The translations under genes and the position numbers were made by a program. A stretch of DNA of 64,000 bases from Chitinilyticum aquatile DSM 21506 (GTDB taxonomy: Bacteria > Pseudomonadota > Gammaproteobacteria > Burkholderiales > Chitinibacteraceae), in NCBI RefSeq assembly GCF_000430805.1, contig NZ_KE387260.1, positions 1 through 64,000 on the forward strand, in the 5' to 3' direction. This document shows, piece after piece, positions 45,095 through 55,096 of the stretch. The notes below the pieces were generated by a model. That model was not told where the DNA came from and did not search any database. It saw nothing but the letters and a program-made list of their open reading frames with translations. Each line of letters opens with the position of its first letter. Within the stretch, counting starts at the first letter, position 1.

Positions 45095-46149
45095 TAGTTT
45101 CCCCTGATTAGGTCTTGTTGTTCTGTGTTGTGCGCAGCGCCGTCCGTTGCGGCACTGTCGTCGTACACCAGCCGGGCGGATTGCGCCGCCAGCCGGTCAA
45201 AAAATTCGCGCGTGGCGCGCGCCTGATCAGTGCTGCTTTCCAGCGCATACATGGCCTGGCGAAAGGCATTGCCGCCCTGCAAACCCTTGGTCGTCCAGGC
45301 AATGTGCTTGCGCGCGATGCGCACGCCGGAATACTCGCCGTAGAAGTCATACAGCGCGTCCAGATGTTCCATCATCACCGCGCGCACCTCGCTCACGTCG
45401 GGTGGCGCCAGCGTTTCGCCCGTCGCCAGAAAATGGCCGATCTCGCGGAACAGCCACGGCCGTCCCTGCGCGGCGCGACCGATCATGATGGCATCGGCAC
45501 CGGTGGTTTCCAGCACATGTTTCGCCTTGAGCGGCGTATCAATATCACCATTGGCGATGATGGGAATGCGGCGCGCGGCCTTGACCGCGCGGATCAGCTC
45601 ATAGCGCGCGTTGCCGTTATACATGTCCTCGCGCGTGCGGCCGTGGATGGCCAGCGCGGCAATGCCGGCGTTCTCGGCAATTTCGGCCACGCGGTGGATG
45701 TTTTCCTCGCCATTGCAAAAGCCCAGCCGCGTTTTCAGCGTGACGGGCACCTCGACCGCCGCCACCACGCGCTCGAGGATTTCCTGCACCAGCGCTTCGT
45801 CCTGCAGCAAGGCGGAGCCGGCCAGCTTGTTGCAGACCTTCTTCACCGGGCAGCCCATATTGATGTCAACGATCTGTGCGCCGTTGGCCACCTGATAGCG
45901 TGCGGCTTCGGCGAGCTTTGCAGGCTCCGAACCGGCAATCTGCACGGAAATGGGCGCAAGTTCGCCGGTGAAGTCGGCGCGGCGCTGGGTTTTTTTTGTC
46001 AGCCGCAGACTCTGGTCAGCCGTGATCATTTCCGACACGGCATGGCCCGCGCCAAAGCGCTTGCACAGCTGGCGGAACGGCCGATCCGTCACCCCCGCCA
46101 TGGGAGCCACGATCAGATTGTTGGCAAGCGCATAAGGCCCGATGTGCAT
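45094..46149 (-). CDS. dusB: tRNA-dihydrouridine synthase B
   Basis: A 351-residue FMN TIM-barrel enzyme reducing uridine in the tRNA D-loop. Motifs: VAPMAGVTDRPFR, NMGCPVKKVCNKLAGSALL (catalytic Cys), HGRTREDMY, NGDI and IGRAAQGRPWLF. ATG 46149 (MHIG) was chosen; the longer TTG start at 46161 adds four residues. The C-terminal extension after about residue 325 is Ala/Asp-rich and not conserved. Coupled to fis. Confidence 0.96.
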   Translation of the reverse strand: MHIGPYALANNLIVAPMAGVTDRPFRQLCKRFGAGHAVSEMITADQSLRLTKKTQRRADFTGELAPISVQIAGSEPAKLAEAARYQVANGAQIVDINMGCPVKKVCNKLAGSALLQDEALVQEILERVVAAVEVPVTLKTRLGFCNGEENIHRVAEIAENAGIAALAIHGRTREDMYNGNARYELIRAVKAARRIPIIANGDIDTPLKAKHVLETTGADAIMIGRAAQGRPWLFREIGHFLATGETLAPPDVSEVRAVMMEHLDALYDFYGEYSGVRIARKHIAWTTKGLQGGNAFRQAMYALESSTDQARATREFFDRLAAQSARLVYDDSAATDGAAHNTEQQDLIRGN

Positions 46150-46242
46150 GACCGGTGGCAAAGGGGGTGGGTGGAATGGGCGGCCATTCTACACACCGCC
46201 TAAAAAATAGGCAACAACGTTCGAAAGAGCCCGCAAATATAA

Positions 46243-46293
46243 GAACCCATGCAGCCAGAACCCTTGATTCACAAGGGCTGCAGAGCAATACCC
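46243..46293 (+). repeat. Dispersed 3'-flanking palindrome, copy k
   Basis: TGCAGCC and an inner CCCTTG/CAAGGG stem, then GGCTGCA-GAGCA-ATACCC. It ends 18 nt from the NAT gene's stop. Confidence 0.72.
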
Positions 46294-46310
46294 ACAGCAG
46301 AAAAAGGGCT

Positions 46311-47150
46311 TCAGGACTGGTTTGCTAGCTGCACGGCAAACAGCCGTTCGGCTTCATCCTCATCAAGCGCCAGCGCATAGTCGCTCTCCAGCACCTGCTG
46401 CAATGCCTGCGCATCCGCAATCGGCCAGCGCTGGGCCTGTGCGCCGCGGCGATGGATGCGCTGCAGATTGTGCAGCACCAGCCGCGTATCCCCTTCAATC
46501 CGGGTTACGATCAGGCCGGTACGGAAACGCGATCCGGGAAAGGTGGCGGCAAAATGATTGCCGACGAAGCAATCCGCCGGGTAGGCCGGCAGCAGGTCGA
46601 ACCAGTACAGAGTGTCCCACTGCCCGCCTAGATCGCGCTGAAGCAGCCAGCCGGCCGGCTCATCCAGGGCCAGCAGACGGTAGCGGTCAATACCCTGCTC
46701 GAACACGACATCGGCACGCAGTGGCAATGGCTCGACCAGCCCGCCCCCGCCGAAACCGACATCCAGTAGCCAGCGCTCGCCATCCATCTCGGCAGTCAGC
46801 ACCAGATGCGAACGCGGCCGTTCGTGCACCTGCACACCTTCCAGCAGCACCCGCGCCATATGACGCTGCGGCACGAGGCCCTGCGCCTCCAGCAGAGCGG
46901 CAAACAGCGCGTTCAGCTCATAGCAGTAACCCGGTCGCCCGGCCCGCAACAGCTTTTCCACCAGCGCGGCATGCTCCAGCTGCGGCACGGCATCGAGCAT
47001 CACATCGACATTGCCGAAGGGCAGGCGCTCGACATGCCGGCGGTGCAACCCGCTCAAACCGGCTACTGTCAGCGGCGGCCACGCGGGCAGCGCCAGCCGC
47101 TGCAGGTAATCGTCCAGCCAGCCGGCCGGTGCTTCGTTCACGATATTCAT
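46311..47150 (-). CDS. Arylamine N-acetyltransferase
   Basis: A 279-residue NAT. The Cys-His-Asp catalytic triad is visible as GYCYELN (Cys near 76), PRSHLVL (His near 113) and LLDVGFGG (Asp near 128). RLPFGNVDV precedes the active site. The enzyme transfers acetyl from acetyl-CoA to arylamines or hydrazines; the physiological substrate is unknown. It is downstream of a Dsb-like gene on the same strand with a 70-nt gap. Confidence 0.92.
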   Translation of the reverse strand: MNIVNEAPAGWLDDYLQRLALPAWPPLTVAGLSGLHRRHVERLPFGNVDVMLDAVPQLEHAALVEKLLRAGRPGYCYELNALFAALLEAQGLVPQRHMARVLLEGVQVHERPRSHLVLTAEMDGERWLLDVGFGGGGLVEPLPLRADVVFEQGIDRYRLLALDEPAGWLLQRDLGGQWDTLYWFDLLPAYPADCFVGNHFAATFPGSRFRTGLIVTRIEGDTRLVLHNLQRIHRRGAQAQRWPIADAQALQQVLESDYALALDEDEAERLFAVQLANQS

Positions 47151-47220
47151 GTCCAGCCTTTAGGAATTGCGCCCTTTAAGGCCGGCAAGTGTATCGCAAG
47201 CACTGCGCTGGCTTGCCGCA

Positions 47221-47874
47221 TCACGCCTCCAGCGGCCAGCGCAGGATTTCCGCGCGCAGGGTCGCGGCGGCGGTCATGCCGCTCATCATTCGTGCGCCAA
47301 TCAGCATGCTGGGCGTGGCGTAGACCTGCAGGCGACGCGAGAGCTGCTGCGTGGCGTTCAGCACGGCGGCCGAGCTGTCGGCACCGGCAAGGCTGGCCTG
47401 CGTGCCGGTCTGCCGGGCGATCTGCCGGATCGCAGCGGTCGTCAGCGGCAGCGGCCCCTGCAGCAGCGCGCGATGCACGGCACCAAACCGCCCGGGCTGC
47501 TGCTGCCATACCTGCAAGGCGTAGGCGCTTGCCAGCACACTGCTTTCCGCCATCGTTGCCTGCAGTTTCAACACGAAGCGGGCGGGCGCATCCGCCGCAG
47601 TGGCGACCTGCGCCAGCACCGGATCAATCTTGCGGCAGTAGACACAGTTGTAATCGGTAAACACCAGCACGGCCCGCTTTGCGTCGGCACGGCCAATCAC
47701 CGGATCGGCCGGATTTGCAAAAATCTCGGGCGGCGGCTCGCTGGCGTAGCTGCGCAATTCCGCCAGATAGGCATCGCGCCGCCGCCGGGCCTCGGCTTCA
47801 AGTGCGGGCAGGCCACCGGCTGTGGCAGTAAATGGCAGGATGGCCAGCATGGCCAGCAACTGGCGGCGCAGCAT
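47221..47874 (-). CDS. Periplasmic DsbA-family thiol-disulfide protein
   Basis: A 217-residue protein with an N-terminal signal peptide (about 1-19, LLAMLAILPFTATAGG). The thioredoxin-fold active site is CVYC in FTDYNCVYCRK near residue 77, and the cis-Pro loop is ATPSMLIG. The helical insertion matches DsbA/DsbG-like enzymes. It is likely a periplasmic oxidase or isomerase; which of these cannot be decided from sequence. Confidence 0.87.
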   Translation of the reverse strand: MLRRQLLAMLAILPFTATAGGLPALEAEARRRRDAYLAELRSYASEPPPEIFANPADPVIGRADAKRAVLVFTDYNCVYCRKIDPVLAQVATAADAPARFVLKLQATMAESSVLASAYALQVWQQQPGRFGAVHRALLQGPLPLTTAAIRQIARQTGTQASLAGADSSAAVLNATQQLSRRLQVYATPSMLIGARMMSGMTAAATLRAEILRWPLEA

Positions 47875-47988
47875 AGTGCATCTCCTTGCAAAACGGACTG
47901 ACCCGGGCTGGCCCGCCGGGTTCCCGACGAAATCGACGCGCAGCAGGTCTGCGCACCGCTGATTCCGCGCCGGTAGAGATATTCCGCT

Positions 47989-48546
47989 TCAGCGGAAACG
48001 GTAGCGCGCCTGGCAGCGCTGGATGTCTTCCGCCGTCGGCTTCACCGTGCCACGCGAGGCGAAACGCTCGTACATGATGCTGTCCGGGTTCGGGCTGTGA
48101 TCGATCATTCCAAGGCCATGGCCGACCTCGTGCACGATAACGGCAATCAGCCGCTCGCGGGTGCGCACCGTGGTAGCAGATAGATTGATGTCGGCGTCGA
48201 GCAGAATGCGGCGGACCTGCCGCGGCTCGGTCAGCGCCAGCAGGCCGGGCATGTCAGGCAGCCAGCCGATCACATTGTAGCCATCCAGCCCGTCAGGCTT
48301 GCGGGCGGTATAGCCACCAAACTGCACCTTCACGCCGCAGGTAGCCCAGGCATCCGCCGCCGCAATCATGCCGTCGATCACATCGCTATCCCTGATGCCC
48401 GGCGGCGCACCGGCCGGGTTATAGGCGAGCACATAAACCTTGCCGGGCCACACCGGCGCATCGGCTTCCGCCATTCCCGCTGCGCGGGAGAACACCACGG
48501 GCAGCAGCAGTGACAATGCGGTGATCAGATGCAGGAAACGGCTCAT
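47989..48546 (-). CDS. Secreted matrixin/snapalysin-like zinc metalloprotease
   Basis: A 185-residue exported protein with a signal peptide about 1-23 (LITALSLLLPVVFSRAAG). The zinc motif HEVGHGLGMIDH is followed by the Met-turn DSIMY. Counting in the metzincin pattern HExxHxxGxx(H/D) the third ligand is Asp, as in snapalysin, with His next to it. It is small, with no visible propeptide. Substrate unknown. ATG 48546 fits the signal peptide better than the start at 48564. Confidence 0.83.
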   Translation of the reverse strand: MSRFLHLITALSLLLPVVFSRAAGMAEADAPVWPGKVYVLAYNPAGAPPGIRDSDVIDGMIAAADAWATCGVKVQFGGYTARKPDGLDGYNVIGWLPDMPGLLALTEPRQVRRILLDADINLSATTVRTRERLIAVIVHEVGHGLGMIDHSPNPDSIMYERFASRGTVKPTAEDIQRCQARYRFR

Positions 48547-48594
48547 CGCGCGACGACACTCCATGAAGATGCTTGATGCAGCAGAAGGCTGGAT

Positions 48595-48627
48595 ACGACA
48601 AAGGGTGGCGCGGCCACCCTTTGTCGT
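48595..48627 (-). terminator. Perfect hairpin between ilvD and the metalloprotease gene
   Basis: 15-bp perfect arms ACGACAAAGGGTGGC/GCCACCCTTTGTCGT with a 3-nt loop, 17 nt after the ilvD stop. There is no T-tract on the minus strand, so termination may be partial. Confidence 0.65.
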
Positions 48628-48643
48628 TCCGCCGGCGGGCAGA

Positions 48644-50503
48644 TCAGTCCTTGCGCTCGACCTGCGACACGTCGCGCACCGCGCCGGTATCAGCCGAGGT
48701 AGTCATGGCGGCATAGGCACGCAGCGCGGCGCTGACAAAGCGCTCGCGATCAACCGGTTTCCACGCATCCTTGCCCTTGGCCTCCATGGCGGCGCGGCGA
48801 GCGGCGAGCTCTTCGGCGCTGACCAGCAGGTTGATCGTGCGATTCGGGATGTCGATTTCCAGCTGGTCCCCCTCTTGCGCCAGACCGATCGCGCCACCTT
48901 CGGCCGCTTCCGGCGAAACGTGGCCGATGGACAGGCCGGATGTACCACCGGAGAAACGACCATCGGTCAGCAGCGCACATGCCTTGCCCAGGCCCTTGGA
49001 TTTCAGGTAGGAGGTCGGGTAGAGCATTTCCTGCATGCCCGGGCCACCCTTCGGACCTTCGTAGCGGATCAGCACCACGTCACCGGCGACGATCTGGTCA
49101 TCCAGAATGCCGGCCACCGCATCGTCCTGCGATTCGAAAATGCGCACGCGGCCGGTGAACTTGAGGATGGAATCATCCACGCCCGCGGTTTTCACGATGC
49201 AGCCCCGCTCGGCAATGTTACCGTACAGCACCGCAATACCGCCGTCCTGCGAGTAGGCGTTTTCCTTGTTGCGAATGCAGCCGCCGGCACGATCCAGATC
49301 GAGCTCCGGCCAGCGCATCGACTGGCTGAAGGCGATGGTGGTTGCCACGCCGCCGGGCGCTGCGCGGTAGAAATGGTGCGGCAGGCTGTCCGGGCCGTTT
49401 TTCACCACGTCCCACTTGTCGAGCCCTTCACCGAGCGTCTTGCTGTGGACAGTAGGCACATCACGATGGATCAGGCCGGCGCGATCAAGCTCGGCCAGAA
49501 TGCCGACCACGCCACCGGCGCGGTGCACGTCTTCCATATGGTATTTCTGGGTGGCCGGCGCGACTTTCGCCAGGCACGGCACGCGGCGGCTCATGCGGTC
49601 GATGTCGGCCATCTTGAACGGCACGCCCGCTTCGTTGGCCGCAGCCAGCAGGTGCAGCACGGTATTGGTCGAGCCGCCCATGGCGATGTCGAGCGCGATT
49701 GCGTTCTCGAAGGCTTCGAAGGTACAGATATTGCGCGGCAGGACCGATTCGTCATCCTGCTCGTAATAGCGCTTGGCGAGTTCGACGATGGTCTGACCGG
49801 CCTGCAGGAAGAGGTTGCGGCGGTCGGCATGCGTGGCCAGTGTCGAGCCATTGCCCGGCAATGACAGTCCCAGGGCTTCGGTCAGGCAGTTCATCGAGTT
49901 GGCGGTGAACATGCCGGAACACGAGCCACAGGTCGGGCAGGCGGAGCGCTCGACGGCAGCGACTTCTTCATCGCTGACATTCGGGTTGGCGGCTTCGACC
50001 ATCGCGTCAACCAGATCCAGCTTGCGGATCTCGCCCTGCCAGTTGACCTTGCCGGCCTCCATCGGGCCGCCGGACACGAAAATCACCGGAATGTTCAGGC
50101 GCAAGCTCGCCATCAGCATCCCCGGGGTGATCTTGTCGCAGTTGGAGATGCACACCAGCGCGTCGGCGCAATGCGCGTTCACCATGTATTCGACCGAATC
50201 GGCGATCAGGTCGCGCGAGGGCAGCGAATACAGCATGCCGCCGTGCCCCATGGCGATGCCGTCATCCACCGCGATGGTGTTGAATTCCTTGGCGATGCCG
50301 CCGGCCTTTTCGATTTCGCGGGCGACGAGCTGGCCGAGGTTGTGCAGGTGCACGTGGCCCGGCACGAACTGGGTGAAGGAATTGGCAATCGCAATGATGG
50401 GCTTGCCGAAATCGCCATCCTTCATGCCGGTGGCTCGCCACAGGGCGCGCGCGCCGGCCATGTTGCGGCCGTGGGTGGTGGTGCGGGAACGGTATGCGGG
50501 CAT
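48644..50503 (-). CDS. ilvD: Dihydroxy-acid dehydratase
   Basis: A 619-residue Fe-S dehydratase, third step of Val/Ile/Leu synthesis. Cluster ligands are seen in [10 protein letters not shown] and [17 protein letters not shown], with [10 protein letters not shown] and [16 protein letters not shown] near the C-terminus. Full length. It is divergent from lgt, a common betaproteobacterial arrangement. Confidence 0.98.
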   Translation of the reverse strand: MPAYRSRTTTHGRNMAGARALWRATGMKDGDFGKPIIAIANSFTQFVPGHVHLHNLGQLVAREIEKAGGIAKEFNTIAVDDGIAMGHGGMLYSLPSRDLIADSVEYMVNAHCADALVCISNCDKITPGMLMASLRLNIPVIFVSGGPMEAGKVNWQGEIRKLDLVDAMVEAANPNVSDEEVAAVERSACPTCGSCSGMFTANSMNCLTEALGLSLPGNGSTLATHADRRNLFLQAGQTIVELAKRYYEQDDESVLPRNICTFEAFENAIALDIAMGGSTNTVLHLLAAANEAGVPFKMADIDRMSRRVPCLAKVAPATQKYHMEDVHRAGGVVGILAELDRAGLIHRDVPTVHSKTLGEGLDKWDVVKNGPDSLPHHFYRAAPGGVATTIAFSQSMRWPELDLDRAGGCIRNKENAYSQDGGIAVLYGNIAERGCIVKTAGVDDSILKFTGRVRIFESQDDAVAGILDDQIVAGDVVLIRYEGPKGGPGMQEMLYPTSYLKSKGLGKACALLTDGRFSGGTSGLSIGHVSPEAAEGGAIGLAQEGDQLEIDIPNRTINLLVSAEELAARRAAMEAKGKDAWKPVDRERFVSAALRAYAAMTTSADTGAVRDVSQVERKD

Positions 50504-50706
50504 GATCGTAATCCTGTTACGTAATTCTGGTGGCCAGAAGGGCTGTGACCGGCACCGGCCCGGAATGTTGCGGGCGGTGCCAGCCGGAAAGGCAGACCCC
50601 GATCAGGGTAAATAATGCGAAGCGACGCCACGGCAGGCTAATGGCTTGCGGCAGTCCGCTCAATTCATGGGATAATGCCGCGATTTTATTCCAAAAACGC
50701 CCGCCC

Positions 50707-51576
50707 ATGCTCGTTCATCCGCAATTCAATCCGGTCGCCATCCAGCTCGGCCCCTTCGGCATCCACTGGTACGGCCTCATGTATCTGCTGGGTTTTGCCC
50801 TTTTCCTGATACTCGGGCGCTGGCGCATCCGCCATGGCAACCCGCCGGGCTGGCAGAAAGGCGAGCTCGATGATCTGCTTTTCTATGGCGTGCTCGGCGT
50901 CATCCTCGGCGGGCGGCTCGGCTATGTGTTCTTCTACAAGCCCGAGTTCTACATGGCCAACCCGCTGGCAATCTTCAAACTGTGGGAAGGCGGCATGGCC
51001 TTTCACGGCGGCTTTATCGGCGTGCTGCTGGCGATGTGGCTGTTCGCAAAGAAAACCGGTCGCCGCTTTTTCGAAGTCACCGATTTCATCGCCCCGCTGG
51101 TGCCGCTGGGCCTGGCCGCCGGCCGCATGGGCAATTTCATCAATGGCGAGCTGTGGGGACGCATCACCTCGCCCGACCATTTCTGGGCGATGATTTTTCC
51201 GCAGGCACGCAACGCCGACCTGCACGCAGTGAACACGCATCCGGAACTGCTGAACTGGCTGCAGGGCGAAAACCTGCCGCGCCATGCCTCGCAGCTGTAC
51301 CAGTTCGCACTCGAAGGCGTGCTGCTGTTCCTGATCCTGTGGATCTATTCCCGCAAACCGCGCCAGACCGGCCAGATTTCCGGCCTTTTCCTGCTGGGCT
51401 ACGGCCTGTTCCGCTTTATCGCCGAATTTGCCCGCGAGCCGGATGATTTCCTCGGCTTGCTGCAATGGAGCCTCTCGATGGGGCAATGGCTTTCCCTGCC
51501 GATGATTCTGCTGGGCGCGCACCTGTTCTGGTGGTCGTCACGGCATGGCAAGCCCAAGGCTGGCAAGAAACGCTAA
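50707..51576 (+). CDS. lgt: Prolipoprotein diacylglyceryl transferase
   Basis: A 289-residue integral membrane enzyme (about seven membrane segments) that adds diacylglycerol to the lipobox Cys of prelipoproteins. Conserved motifs are [23 protein letters not shown] and [21 protein letters not shown] 50707 was chosen; the open frame extends 59 codons upstream without membrane character. Confidence 0.97.
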   Translation: MLVHPQFNPVAIQLGPFGIHWYGLMYLLGFALFLILGRWRIRHGNPPGWQKGELDDLLFYGVLGVILGGRLGYVFFYKPEFYMANPLAIFKLWEGGMAFHGGFIGVLLAMWLFAKKTGRRFFEVTDFIAPLVPLGLAAGRMGNFINGELWGRITSPDHFWAMIFPQARNADLHAVNTHPELLNWLQGENLPRHASQLYQFALEGVLLFLILWIYSRKPRQTGQISGLFLLGYGLFRFIAEFAREPDDFLGLLQWSLSMGQWLSLPMILLGAHLFWWSSRHGKPKAGKKR

Positions 51577-51590
51577 AGCATACAGTCACA

Positions 51591-51638
51591 CCCATATAGC
51601 TGCAGCCATTTGAAAATAATGGCTGCAGCTATATACCC
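51591..51638 (+). repeat. Dispersed 3'-flanking palindrome, copy l (perfect stem)
   Basis: 17-bp perfect arms (51594-51610 and 51618-51634, reading ATATAGCTGCAGCCATT) with a 7-nt loop, ending in ACCC. It starts 15 nt after the lgt stop. Confidence 0.82.
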
Positions 51639-51705
51639 ATAGACCTCCGAACCTTTCCACCCTTGCACACTCCAAAGCGGCCAGACCTCTACCCGGCCGC
51701 GCACC

Positions 51706-52218
51706 ATGCCCGAATTCTTCGCCTTCCTTGCTGACCCTGCCACGCTGTGGCTGGTATTCGCCTTCGTGCTGATGGGGCTAGGGCTGGCCGGCTCGGTGCT
51801 TCCGGTACTGCCCGGCACACCACTGGTTTTTGCCGGCATCCTCATCGTTGCCTGGCGCGACGATTTCCTGCATCTCGGCTGGCCGGCGCTCACACTGCAG
51901 CTGCTGCTGGTACTGCTGGCACAGCTGATCGACTACGTAGCAGGCGCCGCCGGCGCCAAAGCTATCGGTGCCAGCCGCCAGGCGATCTGGGGGGCTCTGG
52001 CGGGCTCGGTGATCGGGCTGTTCTTCGGGCTGCCGGGGCTCATCATCGGCCCGCTGGCGGGTGCCATGGCGGGCGAACTGCTGGCGCAAAGCTCGCTCTC
52101 GCGCGCAACGGCCGTGGGGCTCGCCAGCTGGCTGGGCTTCATCGTCGGCGGCGTGCTGAAATTACTGATTGCCGTGCTGATGCTGGTCTTCGCAGCTATT
52201 GGCTGGTGGCTGATCTGA
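51706..52218 (+). CDS. DUF456 membrane protein
   Basis: A 170-residue hydrophobic protein, about five membrane segments, with the DUF456 features PGTPLVFAGIL and a Gly/Ala-rich repeat (GLPGLIIGPLAGAMAGELL) that resembles glycine-zipper helices. Function unknown. It follows lgt on the same strand by about 130 nt, with palindrome copy l between, and converges on corA. Confidence 0.88.
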   Translation: MPEFFAFLADPATLWLVFAFVLMGLGLAGSVLPVLPGTPLVFAGILIVAWRDDFLHLGWPALTLQLLLVLLAQLIDYVAGAAGAKAIGASRQAIWGALAGSVIGLFFGLPGLIIGPLAGAMAGELLAQSSLSRATAVGLASWLGFIVGGVLKLLIAVLMLVFAAIGWWLI

Positions 52219-52249
52219 CCCCGTAGCGAAACGGGCATGAAACGGATAC

Positions 52250-53368
52250 CTACATCCAGCGCCGGTTGCGGAACAGCAGCGTGAGTGAAATTGCAATGAG
52301 CGCCATTGCCGCCATCGTTGCAGCAAAGCCCCATTCCCACTTCAGGCCCGGCATCAGTTCGAAATTCATGCCGAACACGCCGGTAATCAGCGTGAGCGGC
52401 ATGAATACGATGGTGATGACAGTGAGCCGGCGCATCTGCAGGTTGAGACGGTGTCCCTGCAGCGAGTGGTAGGTGTCCTGCTGGCCGACCAGTGATTCGC
52501 GCAGGCTTTCCACCGTTTCGATCAACTGCACGGTATGGTCGTACACGTCGCGCAGGTAGAGCTGGGTTTCGTCGTGGAAATAATCCTGCTCGTCGCGCTG
52601 CAGCGTGTTGATCAGCTCGCGCAGTGGCCACAGCACACGCCGCATGCCCTGCAGGCTGCGCCGCAACTGCTGCAGACGCCCGAGGTGTTCGGGCTGCGGG
52701 CCCTGCTCCAGCATCGCGTCTTCCAGAGCATCGCTCTGGTCGCCCAGCGTTTCCAGCACGGTGAAATCACGGTCGACCAGCTTGTCGAGGATCGAATACA
52801 CCAGATAATCGGCGCCAAAGCGGCGGATGTAGGATTCGCCGTGGCGCAGCCCCTCGCGCAGGCCGGCGAAAGTGCCAGTGGGTTTTTCCTGGAAAGTGAG
52901 CACATAGCCGCGGCCGACGACGATGCTGACCTGCTCGCCTTCCAGATTGCCGTCCGCGTCGATGCCATGCAGCCGGACGGTGATGAAGAGGTAATCCGGA
53001 TAGGCCTCGACCTTGGGACGCTGCTGGGTATTGAGGATGTCCTCCAGCGTCAGCGGGTGCAGCCTGAAGCGTTCGCCGACGAGCTTGAGCAGCGCCTGGT
53101 TTTCCAGACCGTGCAGATTCAGCCACAGCACCGGAAATTTCGGCCGGTAGTTGCGCCCCTGCTCCAGATCGGTGAACTGGGTTTCATGGTAATCACCGGG
53201 GGCCGGGCCGTATTCGATCAGCGTGGCCAGCGTGGGCTGGGGCTCCCGGCTGCCGACGTATTGCAGCGTACCGGGTGCGGCACCGGCCTTGTCGGCGCGC
53301 AGGTGTTTTTTCCTGCCCTTCAAGGCTGGAGCGCCGGGACCATTAGCGTGATGCCGATGGCTTGCCAT
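52250..53368 (-). CDS. corA: CorA-family magnesium/cobalt transporter
   Basis: A 372-residue protein with a large cytoplasmic alpha/beta N-domain, a long coiled helix and two C-terminal membrane segments. The pore signature is GMN in TGVFGMNFELMPGL near residue 335. The N-terminal ~35 residues are basic and unconserved. It overlaps the 3' end of ppx by 49 nt on the same strand. Confidence 0.94.
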   Translation of the reverse strand: MASHRHHANGPGAPALKGRKKHLRADKAGAAPGTLQYVGSREPQPTLATLIEYGPAPGDYHETQFTDLEQGRNYRPKFPVLWLNLHGLENQALLKLVGERFRLHPLTLEDILNTQQRPKVEAYPDYLFITVRLHGIDADGNLEGEQVSIVVGRGYVLTFQEKPTGTFAGLREGLRHGESYIRRFGADYLVYSILDKLVDRDFTVLETLGDQSDALEDAMLEQGPQPEHLGRLQQLRRSLQGMRRVLWPLRELINTLQRDEQDYFHDETQLYLRDVYDHTVQLIETVESLRESLVGQQDTYHSLQGHRLNLQMRRLTVITIVFMPLTLITGVFGMNFELMPGLKWEWGFAATMAAMALIAISLTLLFRNRRWM

Positions 53369-54801
53369 GCCGCGATTTCCTCATGCAGCGCCTGCGCGAT
53401 CAGCGGCGCATCGGCCAGCCACGCTGCAGGCAGGTCCATATCGAAGTGGCGGCTGTCCGCACCCGCCCCGCCCTGCCAGCCCTCCGGCCAGACGCAGTCG
53501 GAACGCGCCCGCGCCAGCAGCACGGCCAGACGCAATGCCAGCAGCGCGGCAATATCGCCGGTGCAGGCCGCCGAAAGATCTGGCAGGGCGCCACATTGTG
53601 CGCCAGTAATCCATGCGAGCCAGGATTGCTCGCGCTCGGAAAAGCCCAGCATGTCAGACCACGCGAGGATGTAGGCGGTGTGGCGGTAATATTCCTGATG
53701 TGCAATCGAGCGGCCGATCTCGTGCAGTGCGGCAGCCATGCCAAGCCGGTGCTGCAGCTCGGGCGCATCGGGACAAAAATGACTAAACAGGTCCTGCGCC
53801 AGTAGGCGGACGCGCTCGGACTGGCCGACGTCGGCATGGAAGCGCCGCACGAAGCTGGCGACGGTACGGTCACGCACATCCTGGCTCGCCGAGCGCGCCA
53901 TCAGGTCGTAGAGGATGCCGTCGCGCAGCGCGCCGTAAGTCACCGACATGCGCTCGATGCCGAACATCTCGAAGGCCGCGTTCAGGATGGCGAAACCGCC
54001 CGGCAGCACCGGGCGGCGGTCGGCGCGCAGGCCGTTGAGTTCGATCGCATCGACATGGCCGGCCTCCAGCATGCGCATGCGCAATTGCTGCAGCCCAGCG
54101 CGGGTGATGCCCATGCGGGTGATGCCATTGAGCTCCAGCAGATCGGACAGCGAACGCGCTGTTCCCGATGTGCCGATGGCGCGGTGCCACTGGTCAGAGC
54201 GGAATTCGGGCACCAGCGGCAAGAGCGTGCCGCGCGCGGCCAGCTCGGCCGCCGCCATGCGCTCGGCATTGATGATGCCGTCCGGAAAGTAGCGCATGCT
54301 CCACGCCACACACCCAAGCTGCACGCTCTCGGTCACGTAGGTGCGCAGGCCGCTGCCGATGATCAGCTCGGTCGAACCGCCGCCGATATCGAGCACCAGC
54401 CGCCGCTCGCGCGTCGAAGCCAGGCTGTGCGCGGCCCCCAGATAAATCAGCCGCGCTTCTTCGCGGCCGCTGATGATGTCGATGGGGTAACCCAGCGCGG
54501 CTTCCGCCGCAGGGACGAATTCGCTGCGGTTGGTCGCCACGCGGAAGGTATTGGTCGCCACCGCCCGCACGCAGTCCGGCTGATAGCGCGCCAGCACTTC
54601 GCCAAAACGCCCCATTGCCGCGATCAGCTCAGCCTGTGCGTCAGGCGTGAGCCGGCCACTGCGGTCGAGGCCAGCGCCCAGGCGGACGATTTCCTTGCGG
54701 GTTTCCAGCGGAAACACTTCTTCCTCCACCACGCGGGCAACCTGCAGGCGGAAACTGTTCGAACCCAGATCGACAGCAGCAATCACGGGAGAATCGGACA
54801 T
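53320..54801 (-). CDS. ppx: Exopolyphosphatase / Ppx-GppA phosphatase
   Basis: A 493-residue ASKHA-fold phosphatase that removes terminal phosphate from polyphosphate (or pppGpp). Motifs: AAVDLGSNSFRL at the start, NTFRVATNR, SGREEARLIYLG, DIGGGSTELIIG and GTSGTARSL, with a C-terminal HD-like helical domain (LHEIGRSIAHQEYYRH). ATG 54801 begins directly at the family start; the longer frame to 54918 is unsupported. It overlaps corA. Confidence 0.94.
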   Translation of the reverse strand: MSDSPVIAAVDLGSNSFRLQVARVVEEEVFPLETRKEIVRLGAGLDRSGRLTPDAQAELIAAMGRFGEVLARYQPDCVRAVATNTFRVATNRSEFVPAAEAALGYPIDIISGREEARLIYLGAAHSLASTRERRLVLDIGGGSTELIIGSGLRTYVTESVQLGCVAWSMRYFPDGIINAERMAAAELAARGTLLPLVPEFRSDQWHRAIGTSGTARSLSDLLELNGITRMGITRAGLQQLRMRMLEAGHVDAIELNGLRADRRPVLPGGFAILNAAFEMFGIERMSVTYGALRDGILYDLMARSASQDVRDRTVASFVRRFHADVGQSERVRLLAQDLFSHFCPDAPELQHRLGMAAALHEIGRSIAHQEYYRHTAYILAWSDMLGFSEREQSWLAWITGAQCGALPDLSAACTGDIAALLALRLAVLLARARSDCVWPEGWQGGAGADSRHFDMDLPAAWLADAPLIAQALHEEIAAWQAIGITLMVPALQP

Positions 54802-54956
54802 GGAGGAGAGATCCGTGGCAAAGCCTTGAAAGATGGCAGGATGATAGCGGCAGGGCTGCCGGCGAGCAATTCGGCTGCGCCTTGCCCCGGAAAATGGCGC
54901 CACTGAAAACGGTGCCACCTCTGCAGCATACCCGCCATGCGCCGGTGAAAATGATC

Positions 54957-54983
54957 TTGGTTAAAAAAAAGCGGAATTATCAA
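54957..54983 (+). promoter_or_regulatory. Possible gltB promoter
   Basis: TTGGTT, a 15-nt A-rich spacer and TATCAA. The spacing is short, so this is a tentative call. Confidence 0.35.
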
Positions 54984-55072
54984 CGCCTGAACACGCGTGA
55001 TCTGGCAAAATCATCAGGGAATTCCCCCATAGGGTTTCCCGGCAGTGCCGGCGAGGGGGAGACATGGCCCCG

Positions 55073-55096
55073 AGCTGGCATGCGCCAGCTTTTTTT
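55073..55096 (+). terminator. Attenuator-like intrinsic terminator in the gltB leader
   Basis: AGCTGGC/GCCAGCT with an ATGC loop and seven T. It lies 48 nt upstream of gltB and downstream of the structured leader, so it should stop transcripts unless relieved. Confidence 0.78.
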
